From Streptomyces sp. NBC_01669 (GTDB lineage: Bacteria > Actinomycetota > Actinomycetes > Streptomycetales > Streptomycetaceae): 64,000 nt of DNA. The stretch is from contig NZ_JAPEQG010000002.1 of the NCBI RefSeq assembly GCF_026339735.1, positions 62,001-126,000 of the forward strand. The letters are read 5' to 3'. The notes under the pieces were generated by a model, which had not been told where the DNA came from, made no database searches, and was given only the letters and a program-made list of their open reading frames with translations. Of this stretch, positions 16,133-25,356 are shown one piece after another (positions within the stretch are counted from its first letter, which is position 1; each line of letters opens with the position of its first letter). The position numbers and the translations under genes are program-made.

Positions 16133-17983
16133 CTACCAACGGGCCAGCTTGCCCTGGTCGAGGAACCCCTGCCCCGCCTGCTCCACTGCGTACGCGGCCA
16201 CAAGCCGGTTCCAGCTGTACCGACCCGGGCCGATCTCCGAGACGAGGTGCGCTCGGGTGAGGCGCGACAAGACCTTGCGGACCCGGCACTCGGGCCGTCC
16301 GGCCAGCTCCGCGACCTGCGATGCCGCGAACATGGGGTCTGGGCAGGCGCTCAGGTCACGGAAGAGCGCGGCTGTTTCCATGTCGAGCAGGCGGTACGAG
16401 CGGGTGATGGACTCGCGGACGTCGAGCGCCTGGTCCTCGTCGCTCGCGAAGGCGTCCAGAGTGCTGTGCTCCGGCGCCTCGTACTCGTCGGCCAGGCTCG
16501 CCAGGCGCAGCTGCGGTCGATAGGCCGCGCGGGCGGCGACGTTGGCCAGGGCCAAGGGGAGCTGCCCGGCCAGCCGGATGATGCGGTCGACGGCCTCTGG
16601 TTCAGCTGCTGTCCGCGCTGCGCCGAGTCGGCGCGCGAGGAGGCTGCGTGCGTCCGCCTGGCTCAGGGGCATGAGTGTCAGGGGAAGTGCCTGGTAGGCA
16701 GCGACGAGCGCGTGCAGTTGCATGCGGCTGGTGACAAGGGCCATGGAGCCGGGGCCTCCAGGGAGGAGATGCTTTAGCTGGTCCGTGTTCCATGCGTTGT
16801 CGAGCACGACGAGCACTCGGCGGTTGGCCAGCAAGCCGCGGAAAATGAGCCCCCGTGCCTGCGCGGTCTCGGGCATGTCCTCGAGGCGGACCCCCATGGA
16901 CTGCAGGAAGTCCTCGAGCACGTGCGCGGGGTCCCGCGGCTCGGCCTCCGGTCCGGCTCCCTGCAGGTCTGCAAAGAGCTGGCCGTCCGGGAAGCGGTCA
17001 GCCAGACGGTGGGCGACGGTGGTGGCGAAAGCTGTCTTGCCGACGCCGGCCAGTCCGCCGACCGTGCAGATGGCCACAGAGGACGACGCCTCTGCATCGG
17101 CGACCAAGCGCTCGACCTGCTCCTGCTCTCTCTCGCGGCCGACAAGGCTCGGCAGGGCGGCTGGGAGCTGAGCCGGGGCGTGAGGCGGGAGCGTCTGTAG
17201 CGCGCCCTTCGGGCGGTCGGCGCTTTGCGGGAGCTGGAATCGTCCGGAGAGGATGCGCTCGTGGACTTGCTGCAGTTCCGGCGACGGGCTGACGCCAAGG
17301 CGTTGACGCAGCAAGTGACTGGTCGTGTGGTAGATCGTCAGGGCCTCGGACTGCCGCCCAGCACCGTAGAGCGCAGTCATGAGGAGGCTACATATGCGCT
17401 CTCGAAGCGGGTGCTCGACAAGCAGGGCAGACAGTTCTGCGGCGGCTTCGGTGTAGCGCCCTCTCTCCACTTCGCAGGCGAGCTGCTCCTCCGCACAGGC
17501 GAGGCGCAGCTCGCCGAGGACGCTGCGCTGCTGGCCCGCGAACGGCCCTGGGACCCCGGCGAGGGCCACTCCTTTCCACATCTCGAGGCCCTCGGTCAGC
17601 AGGCTCGCCGCGGACGCCAGGTCACCGGTGCCGCGGGCCTCCCTCGCCCTTGCCGTCGTCTCCTTGAACCTGTTCAGGTCCAGAGCGTCCAGTTGGATGC
17701 GCAGCAGGTAGCCCCCGTCGACCAGGCTCACGGAGCTGTCACTCTGCTCCCCCAGTGCCTGCCTGAGCCTGTAGACGTACGTGCGCACGGAGCCTACGGC
17801 CGACGGTGGGGCGTCGTCGCCCCACACGTCCTCCACCAGTTTCGAGAGGCTTACAGGCTTGCCTGCCCTGAGCAACAGCGAAGCGAGCACGGCACACTGT
17901 CTCGGCTGACCGGCTCCGGCCTCGACCCCCTGTCTGTGTAGCCGGACTGGGCCGAGCACTGAGAACCGGACGCCCGCATACAT
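16133..17983 (-). CDS. SARP-type regulator with NB-ARC ATPase domain (AfsR-like, short form)
   Basis: A 616-residue regulator. Residues 1-95 form an OmpR-type winged helix (FSVLGPVRLHRQG, LASLLLRAGKPVSLSKLVED, VRTYVYRLRQALGE) and about 100-245 the bacterial transcriptional activation domain. From about 275 follows an NB-ARC NTPase: P-loop GGLAGVGKTAFA, Walker B VLVVLDNAW, then PLALANVAARAAY and a winged-helix tail (VLSRLTRAHLVSEIGPGRYS). The C-terminal TPR region of full AfsR is absent. SARP proteins activate antibiotic or other secondary-metabolite genes, but no biosynthetic cluster is visible here, so the target is unknown. The ATG at 17983 is chosen because MYAGVRFSVLGPV is a normal SARP start; the frame stays open to 18124. 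Confidence 0.9.
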   Translation of the reverse strand: MYAGVRFSVLGPVRLHRQGVEAGAGQPRQCAVLASLLLRAGKPVSLSKLVEDVWGDDAPPSAVGSVRTYVYRLRQALGEQSDSSVSLVDGGYLLRIQLDALDLNRFKETTARAREARGTGDLASAASLLTEGLEMWKGVALAGVPGPFAGQQRSVLGELRLACAEEQLACEVERGRYTEAAAELSALLVEHPLRERICSLLMTALYGAGRQSEALTIYHTTSHLLRQRLGVSPSPELQQVHERILSGRFQLPQSADRPKGALQTLPPHAPAQLPAALPSLVGREREQEQVERLVADAEASSSVAICTVGGLAGVGKTAFATTVAHRLADRFPDGQLFADLQGAGPEAEPRDPAHVLEDFLQSMGVRLEDMPETAQARGLIFRGLLANRRVLVVLDNAWNTDQLKHLLPGGPGSMALVTSRMQLHALVAAYQALPLTLMPLSQADARSLLARRLGAARTAAEPEAVDRIIRLAGQLPLALANVAARAAYRPQLRLASLADEYEAPEHSTLDAFASDEDQALDVRESITRSYRLLDMETAALFRDLSACPDPMFAASQVAELAGRPECRVRKVLSRLTRAHLVSEIGPGRYSWNRLVAAYAVEQAGQGFLDQGKLARW

Positions 17984-18506
17984 GGTGTCTACCGCCTTGG
18001 GGATCCTTGTGAGGCTTGACTGCTTGGCCGTCCGCAACGGACCGCTTTTCTCAAACGTACCGCAGATCGGCCCAATTTTCTGGCCTAAATGGTCCCCTCT
18101 TTGTTGGCCAGGCCCACTGGGCACCTCGCGCTACACGGCTGCCATGGCGCTGCGCTGGTGTGCCAGGACGGCGGCATCCTGGCTGCGGTCGAGCAACTCT
18201 TCATGACACAGCGGGCAGGCTCGCGCAGCCGCGACTGGTGGCGGTTGGCGAACCACTCGGTGACCTCCGGTGTGGAGGAAGGCATGCAGCGGCGAGCGGG
18301 CGCCCTGTCCGCGTTCCGTCCGGCCAGGGAGCTCGACGGAAAGCGACCTGCCTTTTACACAGGTGGCCGCCGCTTTTCGTTGGCGGCTGGGGCCGCATGC
18401 GGGCAGTGGGGCGCGCGAACGAACACGTCCACCCGGTAGGCGACCGCGACGCAACCGCCTGTGGCGCCGCACCGGGACTTCTCGGCGCGCCTCGTCCCGG
18501 ACGGTT
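17984..18506. other. Intergenic region between SARP and TetR genes
   Basis: About 520 bases. The left part should be the SARP promoter. A minus-strand frame ending at 18131 has a protein-like tail with CPLCHEELLDRSQDAAVL, suggesting a decayed zinc-ribbon-like fragment, but I cannot identify a gene. Confidence 0.45.
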
Positions 18507-19178
18507 TTAGCGCCCTCTCGTGCCCCCTTCAGGCGGATTGCCGTCCTCGGCGGGCACGACATATGCCTTGATGTGGCCGATCGCCATGTCGAGGGCGATC
18601 TTCATGGGTTTGACGTCCCGGGCCGTCTGGGCAAGGAGGTAGCCGCCTTGAAGGGCGGCCATGAGGCCGGTGGCGAGCTCTCCAGCGTCCACGTCGGCAC
18701 GGAGGACTCCCGAGTCCTTCATCCGCACGAGCCCGGCCTCGAGCAGCCCCTCCCAGGTGTCGAAGTACCGCGCGATCGCCTTGCGCGCCTCTTCGTCCTG
18801 ATCGGCCAGTTCGCTTGCAAGGGAGCCGAGCGGGCAGCCGTACGCTCCGTTTCGGAGCGCGTTGTGTTCAATCACTGCGTCCCGCCAGCGCTCCAGCCCG
18901 CGGAGGGAGTTGAGCCGCCGCAGTAGCTGGTGCTGGCGTTCGAGCAGTTCTACAGCCTGCAACGCAACAACGTCCCGCACCAACGCATCCTTGTCGGGGT
19001 AGTGGCGGTAGAGCTGGGATTTACTCGTTCCGCTGGCCGCCCTGACATCGTCGAGGGTCGTGGGACACACGCCCTTGACGTACATCATGTCGGCGGCGGC
19101 CCTCAAAATGCGCTCTTGAGTCGCCCGCCCGCGCTCAGTCAACCGGGAGCCGTTTTTGTCGCTCGACTGTTCCGCCAC
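18507..19178 (-). CDS. TetR-family transcriptional regulator
   Basis: A 223-residue regulator. The helix-turn-helix region is at about 17-65 (RATQERILRAAADMMYVKGV, TLDDVRAASGTSKSQLYRHY, PDKDALVRDVVAL) and the helical ligand domain contains GAYGCPLGSLASELA and ALQGGYLLAQTARDVKPMKI. It is clearly related to the TetR at 6881-7684 along its whole length. The GTG at 19178 gives a normal N-terminus (VAEQSSDKNGSRL). A possible ATG at 19229 would lie inside the palindrome at 19221-19234, which makes it less likely. No good ribosome binding site precedes either start. No obvious target gene adjoins; the sequence upstream is non-coding. Confidence 0.87.
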   Translation of the reverse strand: MAEQSSDKNGSRLTERGRATQERILRAAADMMYVKGVCPTTLDDVRAASGTSKSQLYRHYPDKDALVRDVVALQAVELLERQHQLLRRLNSLRGLERWRDAVIEHNALRNGAYGCPLGSLASELADQDEEARKAIARYFDTWEGLLEAGLVRMKDSGVLRADVDAGELATGLMAALQGGYLLAQTARDVKPMKIALDMAIGHIKAYVVPAEDGNPPEGGTRGR

Positions 19179-19220
19179 ACTGACCAGATTACCGGTGCGA
19201 ACGCTAGCAGGATTCAGAGT

Positions 19221-19234
19221 GGACCTCAAGGTCC
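19221..19234. promoter_or_regulatory. Palindromic operator candidate of second TetR
   Basis: GGACCTCAAGGTCC has 5-bp half-sites around a 4-base centre, the same design as GGACTACACAGTCC at 6670. It lies about 40 bases before the GTG start, as expected for autoregulation. Confidence 0.55.
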
Positions 19235-19630
19235 TTTTCTATCCTCCGACTCTCGGCCCATCCGACCTGCTAGCCATCGCCCCGAGCCTCACCGTCCCGA
19301 GGAGCCCACGACCGGAGAGCTGGAACCCGGCGCCCAGTCGACGTGACAGCCGAGCCGCGACCATGCCGGCCACCCGACCGAGCAGCCGAAACGGCCCGCT
19401 GGATGAACCGACGGACCACCACGCACCCCGGTGAACAAGGGGAAGCCACGGGGAATCCCGCACGACATCGCAGGTCAGCGACTCTGCAGGCCAGGCGCCA
19501 TCCACGTACGCGATCTTCCAAACTAGGGCTCTGGGTGACTGCGGCCGGAGGGCACTTTCAGCGGCCGGCTTGGCCGAGTCACATCGAGAACACACCGCTC
19601 AGCGAATGAGCGAGAGGGGGGTCTTCGCCG
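19235..19630. other. Gene-free interval
   Basis: Nearly 400 bases. I see no supported gene or strong repeat. It contains the region downstream of the SpoIIE-type gene and the far upstream region of the TetR gene. Confidence 0.5.
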
Positions 19631-21613
19631 TCATGTGCGTCGGATGATCAGCACGGCCACGTCGTCGAGGTGGTCTACCGCGACCGCGGCGTCGAGGATG
19701 CGGTCGGCGGTCTCCTCGGCGTTCAGTCCGTCGTGGACGGCTTGGGCGGCCAGCGTTCCGGCTCGCTCCAGTCCGGCGTCCAGTGTCAGGGTCGGTCCTT
19801 CGACCACGCCGTCGGTGACCATGACCAGCGCGGCGTCCTTGTCCAGTGTGAAGGTTTCTTCGGAGTAGTCGGCGTCGGGCAGGACTCCCAGCACCGGGCC
19901 GCCCGGCAGCTCACGGATGCTGTGGCTGCCGTCGTCGCGTGCGTACAGCAACGGCACATGGCCGGCGCTGGCGCCGGTGACCTGTCCGTCGTCCGGGTCG
20001 ATATGCAGCATGGTGCAGCTGGAGAATCGTGCCGCGTCCATGGTGACGAGCAGCTCGTTGGTGCGTGTCAGCACGGTTGCGGGATCCGGTTCGTGGGCGG
20101 CGATCGCGCGTATGGAGGCGCGCACCTGTCCCATGGCTGCGGCGGCGTCCACGTCGTGCCCTTGGGTGTCGCCGATCTCCAGGGCGATGGCACCGTCGGG
20201 CATGACGAAGGCGTCGTACCAGTCTCCGCCGATGTCGAGCCCGTCTTGGCTTGGTCGGTAGCGGGCGGCGACCTCCAGGCCTGGGAGGTGCTCGGGCAGC
20301 GTGGGGAGCATGGTCTGCTGGAGCGCTGTGGCCAGCTCGACTCGTGCCTCTTGCAACCTGACGCGTTTCAGTGCCTGGCCTGCAAGGTCGGCAAGAGTAC
20401 CCATGAGGGCCCGCTCATCCGGGGACGCGTGGTGTTCGCTGTCGTAGGTCACCAACCAGGCCCCGAGCGGCTGATCGCAGATCGGGCTGAGGGAGGTGAT
20501 CGAGATGGCGTAGCCGGAGTCGAGCTGGTCGAAGTACGGCACCATGGCCCCGTGCGGCCAGCGGCGGATGTACTCCTCCTGGTTGGGAATGAACTGCGGC
20601 TCGCCAGTGCGGATCACATAGGGCAGCGCGCTGGGGGCATCCAGCGGCAGGCCGTGCAGGGCGGCCACCGGTATCGGGGTCCCGGCATCGGAGGACACGC
20701 GCAGGCGGCCTTGCGTGATGAACGCCAGCGCGGCGCCGGTACCACCGAAGGTCGCGGCGAGCCGGGTCAGGACGACCTGCCGTACTTCTTGCTCCGTGAC
20801 TGCGGCCATCACGGCGGAGGAGAAGGCCGCGATCTCGTCGGCGCGCTGACGCTCAGCACTCAGCGCGACCAACGCTCCGCGTCGGCGCGCTTCCCCCTTG
20901 GTGTCGTCGCGGATCACTCCGAAGACCCGCTCAGGGCCGCCATACCCCAGAGTGATCCGACGGGCCTGGCAGACCAGATGGTGGCAGCCATCGCGCTCGG
21001 TAAGGAACCGCAACCTGATCCAGGGGGACCGGGCGGCCGTCGAAGTCACGAGCCGCCGCAGAGCCCCGCGGTCATCGGGGTGGGCTCGCCGAACCACCTC
21101 GGACAACGACATGGAGGCCTCCGGGAACAGCGCCGCCAAGGCGGGTGCGCCACCGAGCCACTCCAGCTCGTGCTCCTGGGGTGAATACATGCACAGGCCG
21201 AGGTTGGCGGCCTCGGCCGCCAGACGGAACGGGATCAACAGGCCGCCCCGGTCGTTTCCCGCGTCCAACGAGTGCACCCACACCAGCGGCTCGCCACCTA
21301 CGGGATCGTGCACTGGTCGCGCCTCGGCAAGGCAGACGACGGATGCTGCACCTGGCCCGGGGAACTCCAGTACCCGCATCACGATCGTCTTCGTCGTGGC
21401 GGCGTGGGCCACGAGACTCTCGACCGCAGTCCGCTGGCTTACGGGCATCAGATCAACCAAGCCACGACCCACGCACTGCTCCACTGACCTGCCCAGTGTC
21501 CTGGCCATCGCCGCGTTGAGGCTGCGGATAGCTCCGTCCAGGGTCAAAAGAGCCGACGGTGTAGCCATCTGAAGAAGTTCGCCCGAGGCGTCCATTCGCC
21601 GCTCACTACCCAT
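19631..21613 (-). CDS. PAS/GAF sensor with SpoIIE-type serine phosphatase
   Basis: A 660-residue soluble signalling protein. A PAS domain covers about 8-110 (ASGELLQMATPSALLTLDGA, LGRSVEQCVGRGLVDLMPVS), a second PAS-like region about 125-245 (RLAAEAANLGLCMYSPQEHE), and a GAF domain about 265-420 (VRQVVLTRLAATFGGTGAAL). The C-terminal PP2C domain is at about 440-660, with RYRPSQDGLDIGGDWYDAF, IALEIGDTQGHDVDAAAAMG, ALVMVTDGVVEG and DHLDDVAVLII. The Asp residues that bind metal are present. Such proteins usually dephosphorylate anti-sigma-factor antagonists. No kinase or sigma factor gene adjoins. The ATG at 21613 is used; a second ATG six codons later (MDASGELLQM) is an equally good start. Confidence 0.9.
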   Translation of the reverse strand: MGSERRMDASGELLQMATPSALLTLDGAIRSLNAAMARTLGRSVEQCVGRGLVDLMPVSQRTAVESLVAHAATTKTIVMRVLEFPGPGAASVVCLAEARPVHDPVGGEPLVWVHSLDAGNDRGGLLIPFRLAAEAANLGLCMYSPQEHELEWLGGAPALAALFPEASMSLSEVVRRAHPDDRGALRRLVTSTAARSPWIRLRFLTERDGCHHLVCQARRITLGYGGPERVFGVIRDDTKGEARRRGALVALSAERQRADEIAAFSSAVMAAVTEQEVRQVVLTRLAATFGGTGAALAFITQGRLRVSSDAGTPIPVAALHGLPLDAPSALPYVIRTGEPQFIPNQEEYIRRWPHGAMVPYFDQLDSGYAISITSLSPICDQPLGAWLVTYDSEHHASPDERALMGTLADLAGQALKRVRLQEARVELATALQQTMLPTLPEHLPGLEVAARYRPSQDGLDIGGDWYDAFVMPDGAIALEIGDTQGHDVDAAAAMGQVRASIRAIAAHEPDPATVLTRTNELLVTMDAARFSSCTMLHIDPDDGQVTGASAGHVPLLYARDDGSHSIRELPGGPVLGVLPDADYSEETFTLDKDAALVMVTDGVVEGPTLTLDAGLERAGTLAAQAVHDGLNAEETADRILDAAVAVDHLDDVAVLIIRRT

Positions 21614-21679
21614 CGTCGAGCGATATGACCTCGTCGTCCTTCAACAACAGTATCTGCCGCAGCGTCCACCAGCAGTGGA

Positions 21680-22191
21680 ATGCGACAGGGCGCAAAGCGG
21701 GACACCAGCCGACAGCAGGCTAGCCGTAGGGAGATTGCCGCTGTGGCGGATCGCTGGGAGGCGGACCGCGCGGCGATGCTCACCATCCCACCGGTCGGTC
21801 CGCCCGACTGGTGGCCGCTTCGCACCCGCCTGGGCCGCGACCACTACATCCGCCTCGACACCAACGGCTACTCCGTCCGCCCCCGCGCGATCGGTCACAT
21901 CGTCACGGTCCGCTGCGACACCGAGGAGATCACCGTGACCTGCGGCGACGACCCGGTGGCTCGCCATGCGCGCTGCTGGGCCAGACACCAGTCGATCGCC
22001 GACCCGGAGCACACAGCCGCGGCCCGTCAGCTGCGCGAGGAGGTCTGGCAGCAGCAGGCCGCCCGCACGCCGCCCAAACCGCACTCCTCGCTGCGGACAG
22101 CCTCGGTATCAAGGTCGAACAGCGCGAGCTGGGCACCTACGACCGCATGTTCACGCTCATCGAGGGCGGAGGCGGAAAGGAGGAGACCTGA
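21680..22191 (+). pseudogene. IS21 istA C-terminal remnant
   Basis: The frame contains the C-terminal domain of an IS21 transposase: VGPPDWWPLRTRLGRDHYIR, LDTNGYSVRPRAIGHIVTVR, CDTEEITVTCGDDPVARHAR, CWARHQSIADPEHTAAARQL. Near 22080 the frame shifts; the true C-terminus continues in another frame as AADSLGIKVEQRELGTYDRM and ends at 22191, touching the istB start. The N-terminal helix-turn-helix and the catalytic core are missing. Confidence 0.8.
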
Positions 22192-22831
22192 TGGCCCGCA
22201 CCACCGTCCAGACCGGCCAGAAGACCACCACGGCCGCCCGCTCGGCGGCTGGCCAGGCAGCCCGCACCGGCCGGCAGACCGCCGCCGACCTGGCCTTCCT
22301 CGCTCGCGCCTTGAAGGCCCCGGCCCTGCTTGACGCCGCCGAGCGGCTGTCCGAACGCGCCCAGGCCGAGTCCTGGACCCACCTCGAATACCTCGTCGCC
22401 TGCCTGCAGCGTGAGGTCGCCGCCCGCGAAGCCCACGGCGGTGAAGGACGCATCCGCGCCGCCCGCTTCCTCGCCATCAAGACCGTCGAGGAACTCGATC
22501 TCACCCACCTGCGCGATCTGACACGCCAACGACTCGCGCACCTGGGAACCCTGGACTTCATAGCGGCCAAGGAGAACGCCGTTTTCCTCGGTCCGCCGGG
22601 CACCGGCAAGACACACGTCGCGACGAACTCGCCGTCCGAGCCTGCCAGGCAGGCCACCGGGTCGCGTTCGCCACCGCCGCCCAGTGGGTCGACCGCCTGG
22701 CCGCCGCCCATCAGACCGACCGACTCCAGGACGAGCTGGTCAAGCTGGGCCGTTACCCACTGATCGTGATCGACGAAGTGGGGCATATCCCCTTCGGTGA
22801 TCCGGTTCTGGCTCATTCTCCGATCCGCTAG
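22191..22831 (+). pseudogene. IS21 istB ATPase, frameshifted and truncated
   Basis: IstB is the AAA+ helper of IS21 transposition. The start (ATG at 22191, behind AAAGGAGG) is coupled to the istA stop. Conserved parts are DLAFLARALKAPALLDAAER, AQAESWTHLEYLVACLQREV, FLAIKTVEELDLTHLRDLTR and the P-loop NAVFLGPPGTGKTHVA. Right after the P-loop one base is missing near 22622-22628. The remainder reads in another frame (ELAVRACQAGHRVAFATAAQ, VDRLAAAHQTDRLQDELVKL, YPLIVIDEVGHIPF with Walker B) and then becomes unrelated, stopping at 22831. Confidence 0.82.
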
Positions 22832-22913
22832 GCGATCGACGTGCGTCGACGAGCTCAGGTGGCGACCCGCTCAGGGTCGGGTGAGGTCTGGATGACGGTG
22901 AGGATCATCATGA

Positions 22914-23084
22914 TTACTCACCGTGCTGACTGTTCCCGGTCGTGTCGGTGTGCGGGTTGCGTGCAGCGAGGACAGTGCACAGGGTGGCGACGACGGCAAG
23001 TCCGCCGTATCCGAGGGCGATCTGCGGTAGCGAGAAGGCGCTCGAGAGTTGGCCGGAGGGCAGGACCGGCCGCTGTCCCGAGTT
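22914..23084 (-). pseudogene. C-terminal fragment of a membrane transporter (MFS-like)
   Basis: The last 55 or so codons of a transporter: LPSGQLSSAFSLPQIALGYG, GLAVVATLCTVLAARNPHTD, ending in a stop at 22914. One hydrophobic helix followed by a short polar tail fits the end of a major facilitator protein. It abuts the stop codon of the oxidoreductase gene at 23086, so the rest was replaced by rearrangement. Confidence 0.55.
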
Positions 23085-23085
23085 C

Positions 23086-24003
23086 TCACGGACGAACGCT
23101 GATGATCGTCTTCCCGGTGATCCGCTGGGTCGGATTGAAGGCGGCGACGGCGTCATCGAGGGTCGAGACCTTGCCGATGATTGTCCGCAGCCGTCCGTCC
23201 CGCACCCGCCGGACGACCTCACCCAGTTGGGCACGATCGGGCACGACAACGAAATCGATCGCCAGGCCGTCCGCGGGACGCACCTCAGGCGGCCCGGCGA
23301 TGGTCACCAGCGTTCCTCCGGCTCGAATCAGGCCCGTGGACCGCTTCCCGATGTCTCCGCCGATGACATCGAACACCAGATCGACACCGCCGACCTCTTC
23401 CAGGACGTCGTTCTCCAGGTCGACGAACTCCCTCGCGCCGAAGCCAAGCGCCGTCTGTCGATCGGCGGTACGTCCGGTGCCTATGACGTAGGCGCCGGCC
23501 TCTCGTGCGAGCTGCGTCACCATCGACCCAACGCCGCCGGCCGCGCCGTGCACGAGGATGCTCTGCCCCGCCTGAAGGCGGCCGTGCTCGAACAGCCCCT
23601 GCCACGCGGTCAGGCCTGAAATCGGCAGGGCCGCGCCCACCGTGAAGTCGACGTCGCCCGGCAGCGGCGCGAGGTTACGCGCCTCGACAGCCGCGTACTC
23701 CGTCAGGGTGCCGTCGCGAGTCCAGTCCGCGAAGCCGAACACCCGCTGTCCCACCGACAGCCCCGTCGTGCCATAGCCGAGAGCGCTGACCACTCCGGCC
23801 AGCTCGTGCCCGGGAATCGACGGCGTCCGGTCGCGGCCGAGGCGATCGGTCCAGGTCGAGGGCCACGTCAGCTCACCCGGAGTGAATCCCGACGCATGAA
23901 CCTGAACGACGACATCGTTCAGCGCTGCCTGCGGCTCGGGCCGCTCCACCAGCGTCATCCCGGCCGTTCCCGCGGCCTGATCCGTCACCACAATCGCCTT
24001 CAT
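23086..24003 (-). CDS. Zinc-less quinone-oxidoreductase-type alcohol dehydrogenase, copy A
   Basis: A 305-residue NAD(P)H-dependent oxidoreductase of the medium-chain dehydrogenase superfamily. It has a GroES-like N-terminal domain (residues about 5-120; VVVQVHASGFTPGELTWPST, PGHELAGVVSALGYG, GLSVGQRVFGF) and a Rossmann domain with QSILVHGAAGGVGSMVTQLA and YVIGTGRTADRQTALGFGAR. The structural and catalytic zinc Cys ligands of alcohol dehydrogenases are absent, as in the quinone reductase branch. The ATG at 24003 follows GAGGAGG. A near-identical gene lies 1064 bases upstream (24150-25067). Its substrate cannot be told. Confidence 0.9.
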   Translation of the reverse strand: MKAIVVTDQAAGTAGMTLVERPEPQAALNDVVVQVHASGFTPGELTWPSTWTDRLGRDRTPSIPGHELAGVVSALGYGTTGLSVGQRVFGFADWTRDGTLTEYAAVEARNLAPLPGDVDFTVGAALPISGLTAWQGLFEHGRLQAGQSILVHGAAGGVGSMVTQLAREAGAYVIGTGRTADRQTALGFGAREFVDLENDVLEEVGGVDLVFDVIGGDIGKRSTGLIRAGGTLVTIAGPPEVRPADGLAIDFVVVPDRAQLGEVVRRVRDGRLRTIIGKVSTLDDAVAAFNPTQRITGKTIISVRP

Positions 24004-24149
24004 GGGAATTGCCTCCTCGGTCTGTCTCTTTGGTGGAAATGTTGCAGGGATGGAAAGCCCGTTCGACATCTAATGCCAGGGGCCACAGGGCGCAGCCGGC
24101 CGACCTGGACAGCGTCGGCCGGCGGCGTGCATCGATGGGTGCGTGTCGC

Positions 24150-25067
24150 TCACGGACGAACGCTGATGATCGTCTTCCCGGTGATCCGCTGGGTCGGATT
24201 GAAGGCGGCGACGGCGTCATCGAGGGTCGAGACCTTGCCGATGTTCGTCCGCAGCCGTCCGTCCCGCACCCGCCGGACGACCTCACCCAGTTGGGCACGA
24301 TCGGGCACGACAACGAAATCGATCGCCAGGCCGTCCGCGGGACGCACCTCAGGTGGCCCGGCGATGGTCACCAGCGTTCCTCCGGCTCGAATCAGGCCCG
24401 TGGACCGCTTCCCGATGTCTCCGCCGATGACATCGAACACCAGATCGACACCGCCGACCTCTTCCAGGACGTCGTTCTCCAGGTCGACGAACTCCCTCGC
24501 GCCGAAGCCAAGCGCCGTCTGTCGATCGGCGGTACGTCCGGTGCCGATGACGTAGGCGCCGGCCTCTCGTGCGAGCTGCGTCACCATCGACCCAACGCCG
24601 CCGGCCGCGCCGTGCACGAGGATGCTCTGCCCCGCCTGAAGGCGGCCGTGCTCGAACAGCCCCTGCCACGCGGTCAGGCCCGGCATCGGCAGACTCGCGC
24701 CCACCGTGAAGTCAACGTCGGCCGGCAGCGGCGCGAGGTTACGCGCCTCGATCGCCACATACTCCGCCAGGGTGCCGCCCCGATGCCCGTCCGCGAGGCC
24801 GAACACCCGCTGTCCCACCGACAGCCCCGTCGTGCCATAGCCGCGAGCGGTGACCACTCCGGCCAGCTCTTGCCCGGGAATCGACGGCGTCCGGTCGCGG
24901 CCGAGGCGATCGGTCCAGGTCGAGGGCCACGTCAGCTCACCCGGAGTGAATCCCGACGCATGAACCTGAACGACGACATCGTTCAGCGCTGCCTGCGGCT
25001 CGGGCCGCTCCACCAGCGTCATCCCGGCCGTTCCCGCGGCCTGATCCGTCACCACAATCGCCTTCAT
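24150..25067 (-). CDS. Zinc-less quinone-oxidoreductase-type alcohol dehydrogenase, copy B
   Basis: This has the same length and fold as copy A: identical over the first 60 or so residues and the last 180 bar one change (TIIGK in A, TNIGK in B). Differences are packed between residues about 65 and 135: HELAGVVSALGYG against QELAGVVTARGYG, FADWTRDGTLTEYAAV against LADGHRGGTLAEYVAI, GAALPISGL against GASLPMPGL. The Rossmann motif HGAAGGVGSM is intact. The ATG at 25067 has GAGAGG upstream. Shared sequence ends at the start codon and one base beyond the stop codon; the flanking DNA is unrelated. Confidence 0.9.
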   Translation of the reverse strand: MKAIVVTDQAAGTAGMTLVERPEPQAALNDVVVQVHASGFTPGELTWPSTWTDRLGRDRTPSIPGQELAGVVTARGYGTTGLSVGQRVFGLADGHRGGTLAEYVAIEARNLAPLPADVDFTVGASLPMPGLTAWQGLFEHGRLQAGQSILVHGAAGGVGSMVTQLAREAGAYVIGTGRTADRQTALGFGAREFVDLENDVLEEVGGVDLVFDVIGGDIGKRSTGLIRAGGTLVTIAGPPEVRPADGLAIDFVVVPDRAQLGEVVRRVRDGRLRTNIGKVSTLDDAVAAFNPTQRITGKTIISVRP

Positions 25068-25356
25068 CCGGCGCCTCTCTGTATCCAGTCCACGCCTGCA
25101 CGGCCTTCTCGGTTCGACAGTAATAAGCGGCGCCAGACACCGGCGTCTTACCACGCTGATCGATAGGGGTGGGGCGCGAGGGAGTCGAGGAACAAGCGCA
25201 ACAGCGAAATTTCGGTAAGACGGCGCGAAGGACCGACGCTCATCAGATAGGTGCAGAGGCAATCCGGTAGGCCTTCTCGCTCATCGGAATCGCGTGGTGC
25301 GCCACGGGGCGTGGGAGAGCCCATCCCACACACCGCGTTGAAAGGAACCCTCATGC
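25068..25356. other. Intergenic region between divergent genes
   Basis: Promoters for copy B (minus) and the SDR-MocR chimera (plus) should lie here. A minus-strand frame ending at 25148 with RRLTEISLLRLFLDSLAP could be the relic of a regulator, but this is weak. Confidence 0.4.

Noticed and set aside
19670..21184. Plus-strand open frame of 504 codons
   Set aside because: It is antisense to the PAS/GAF/SpoIIE gene, which has clear motifs throughout.
23085..25067. Twin oxidoreductase genes as flanks of a composite transposon
   Set aside because: Only 146 bases separate them, with no transposase and no terminal repeats; a paralogue pair with gene conversion is simpler.
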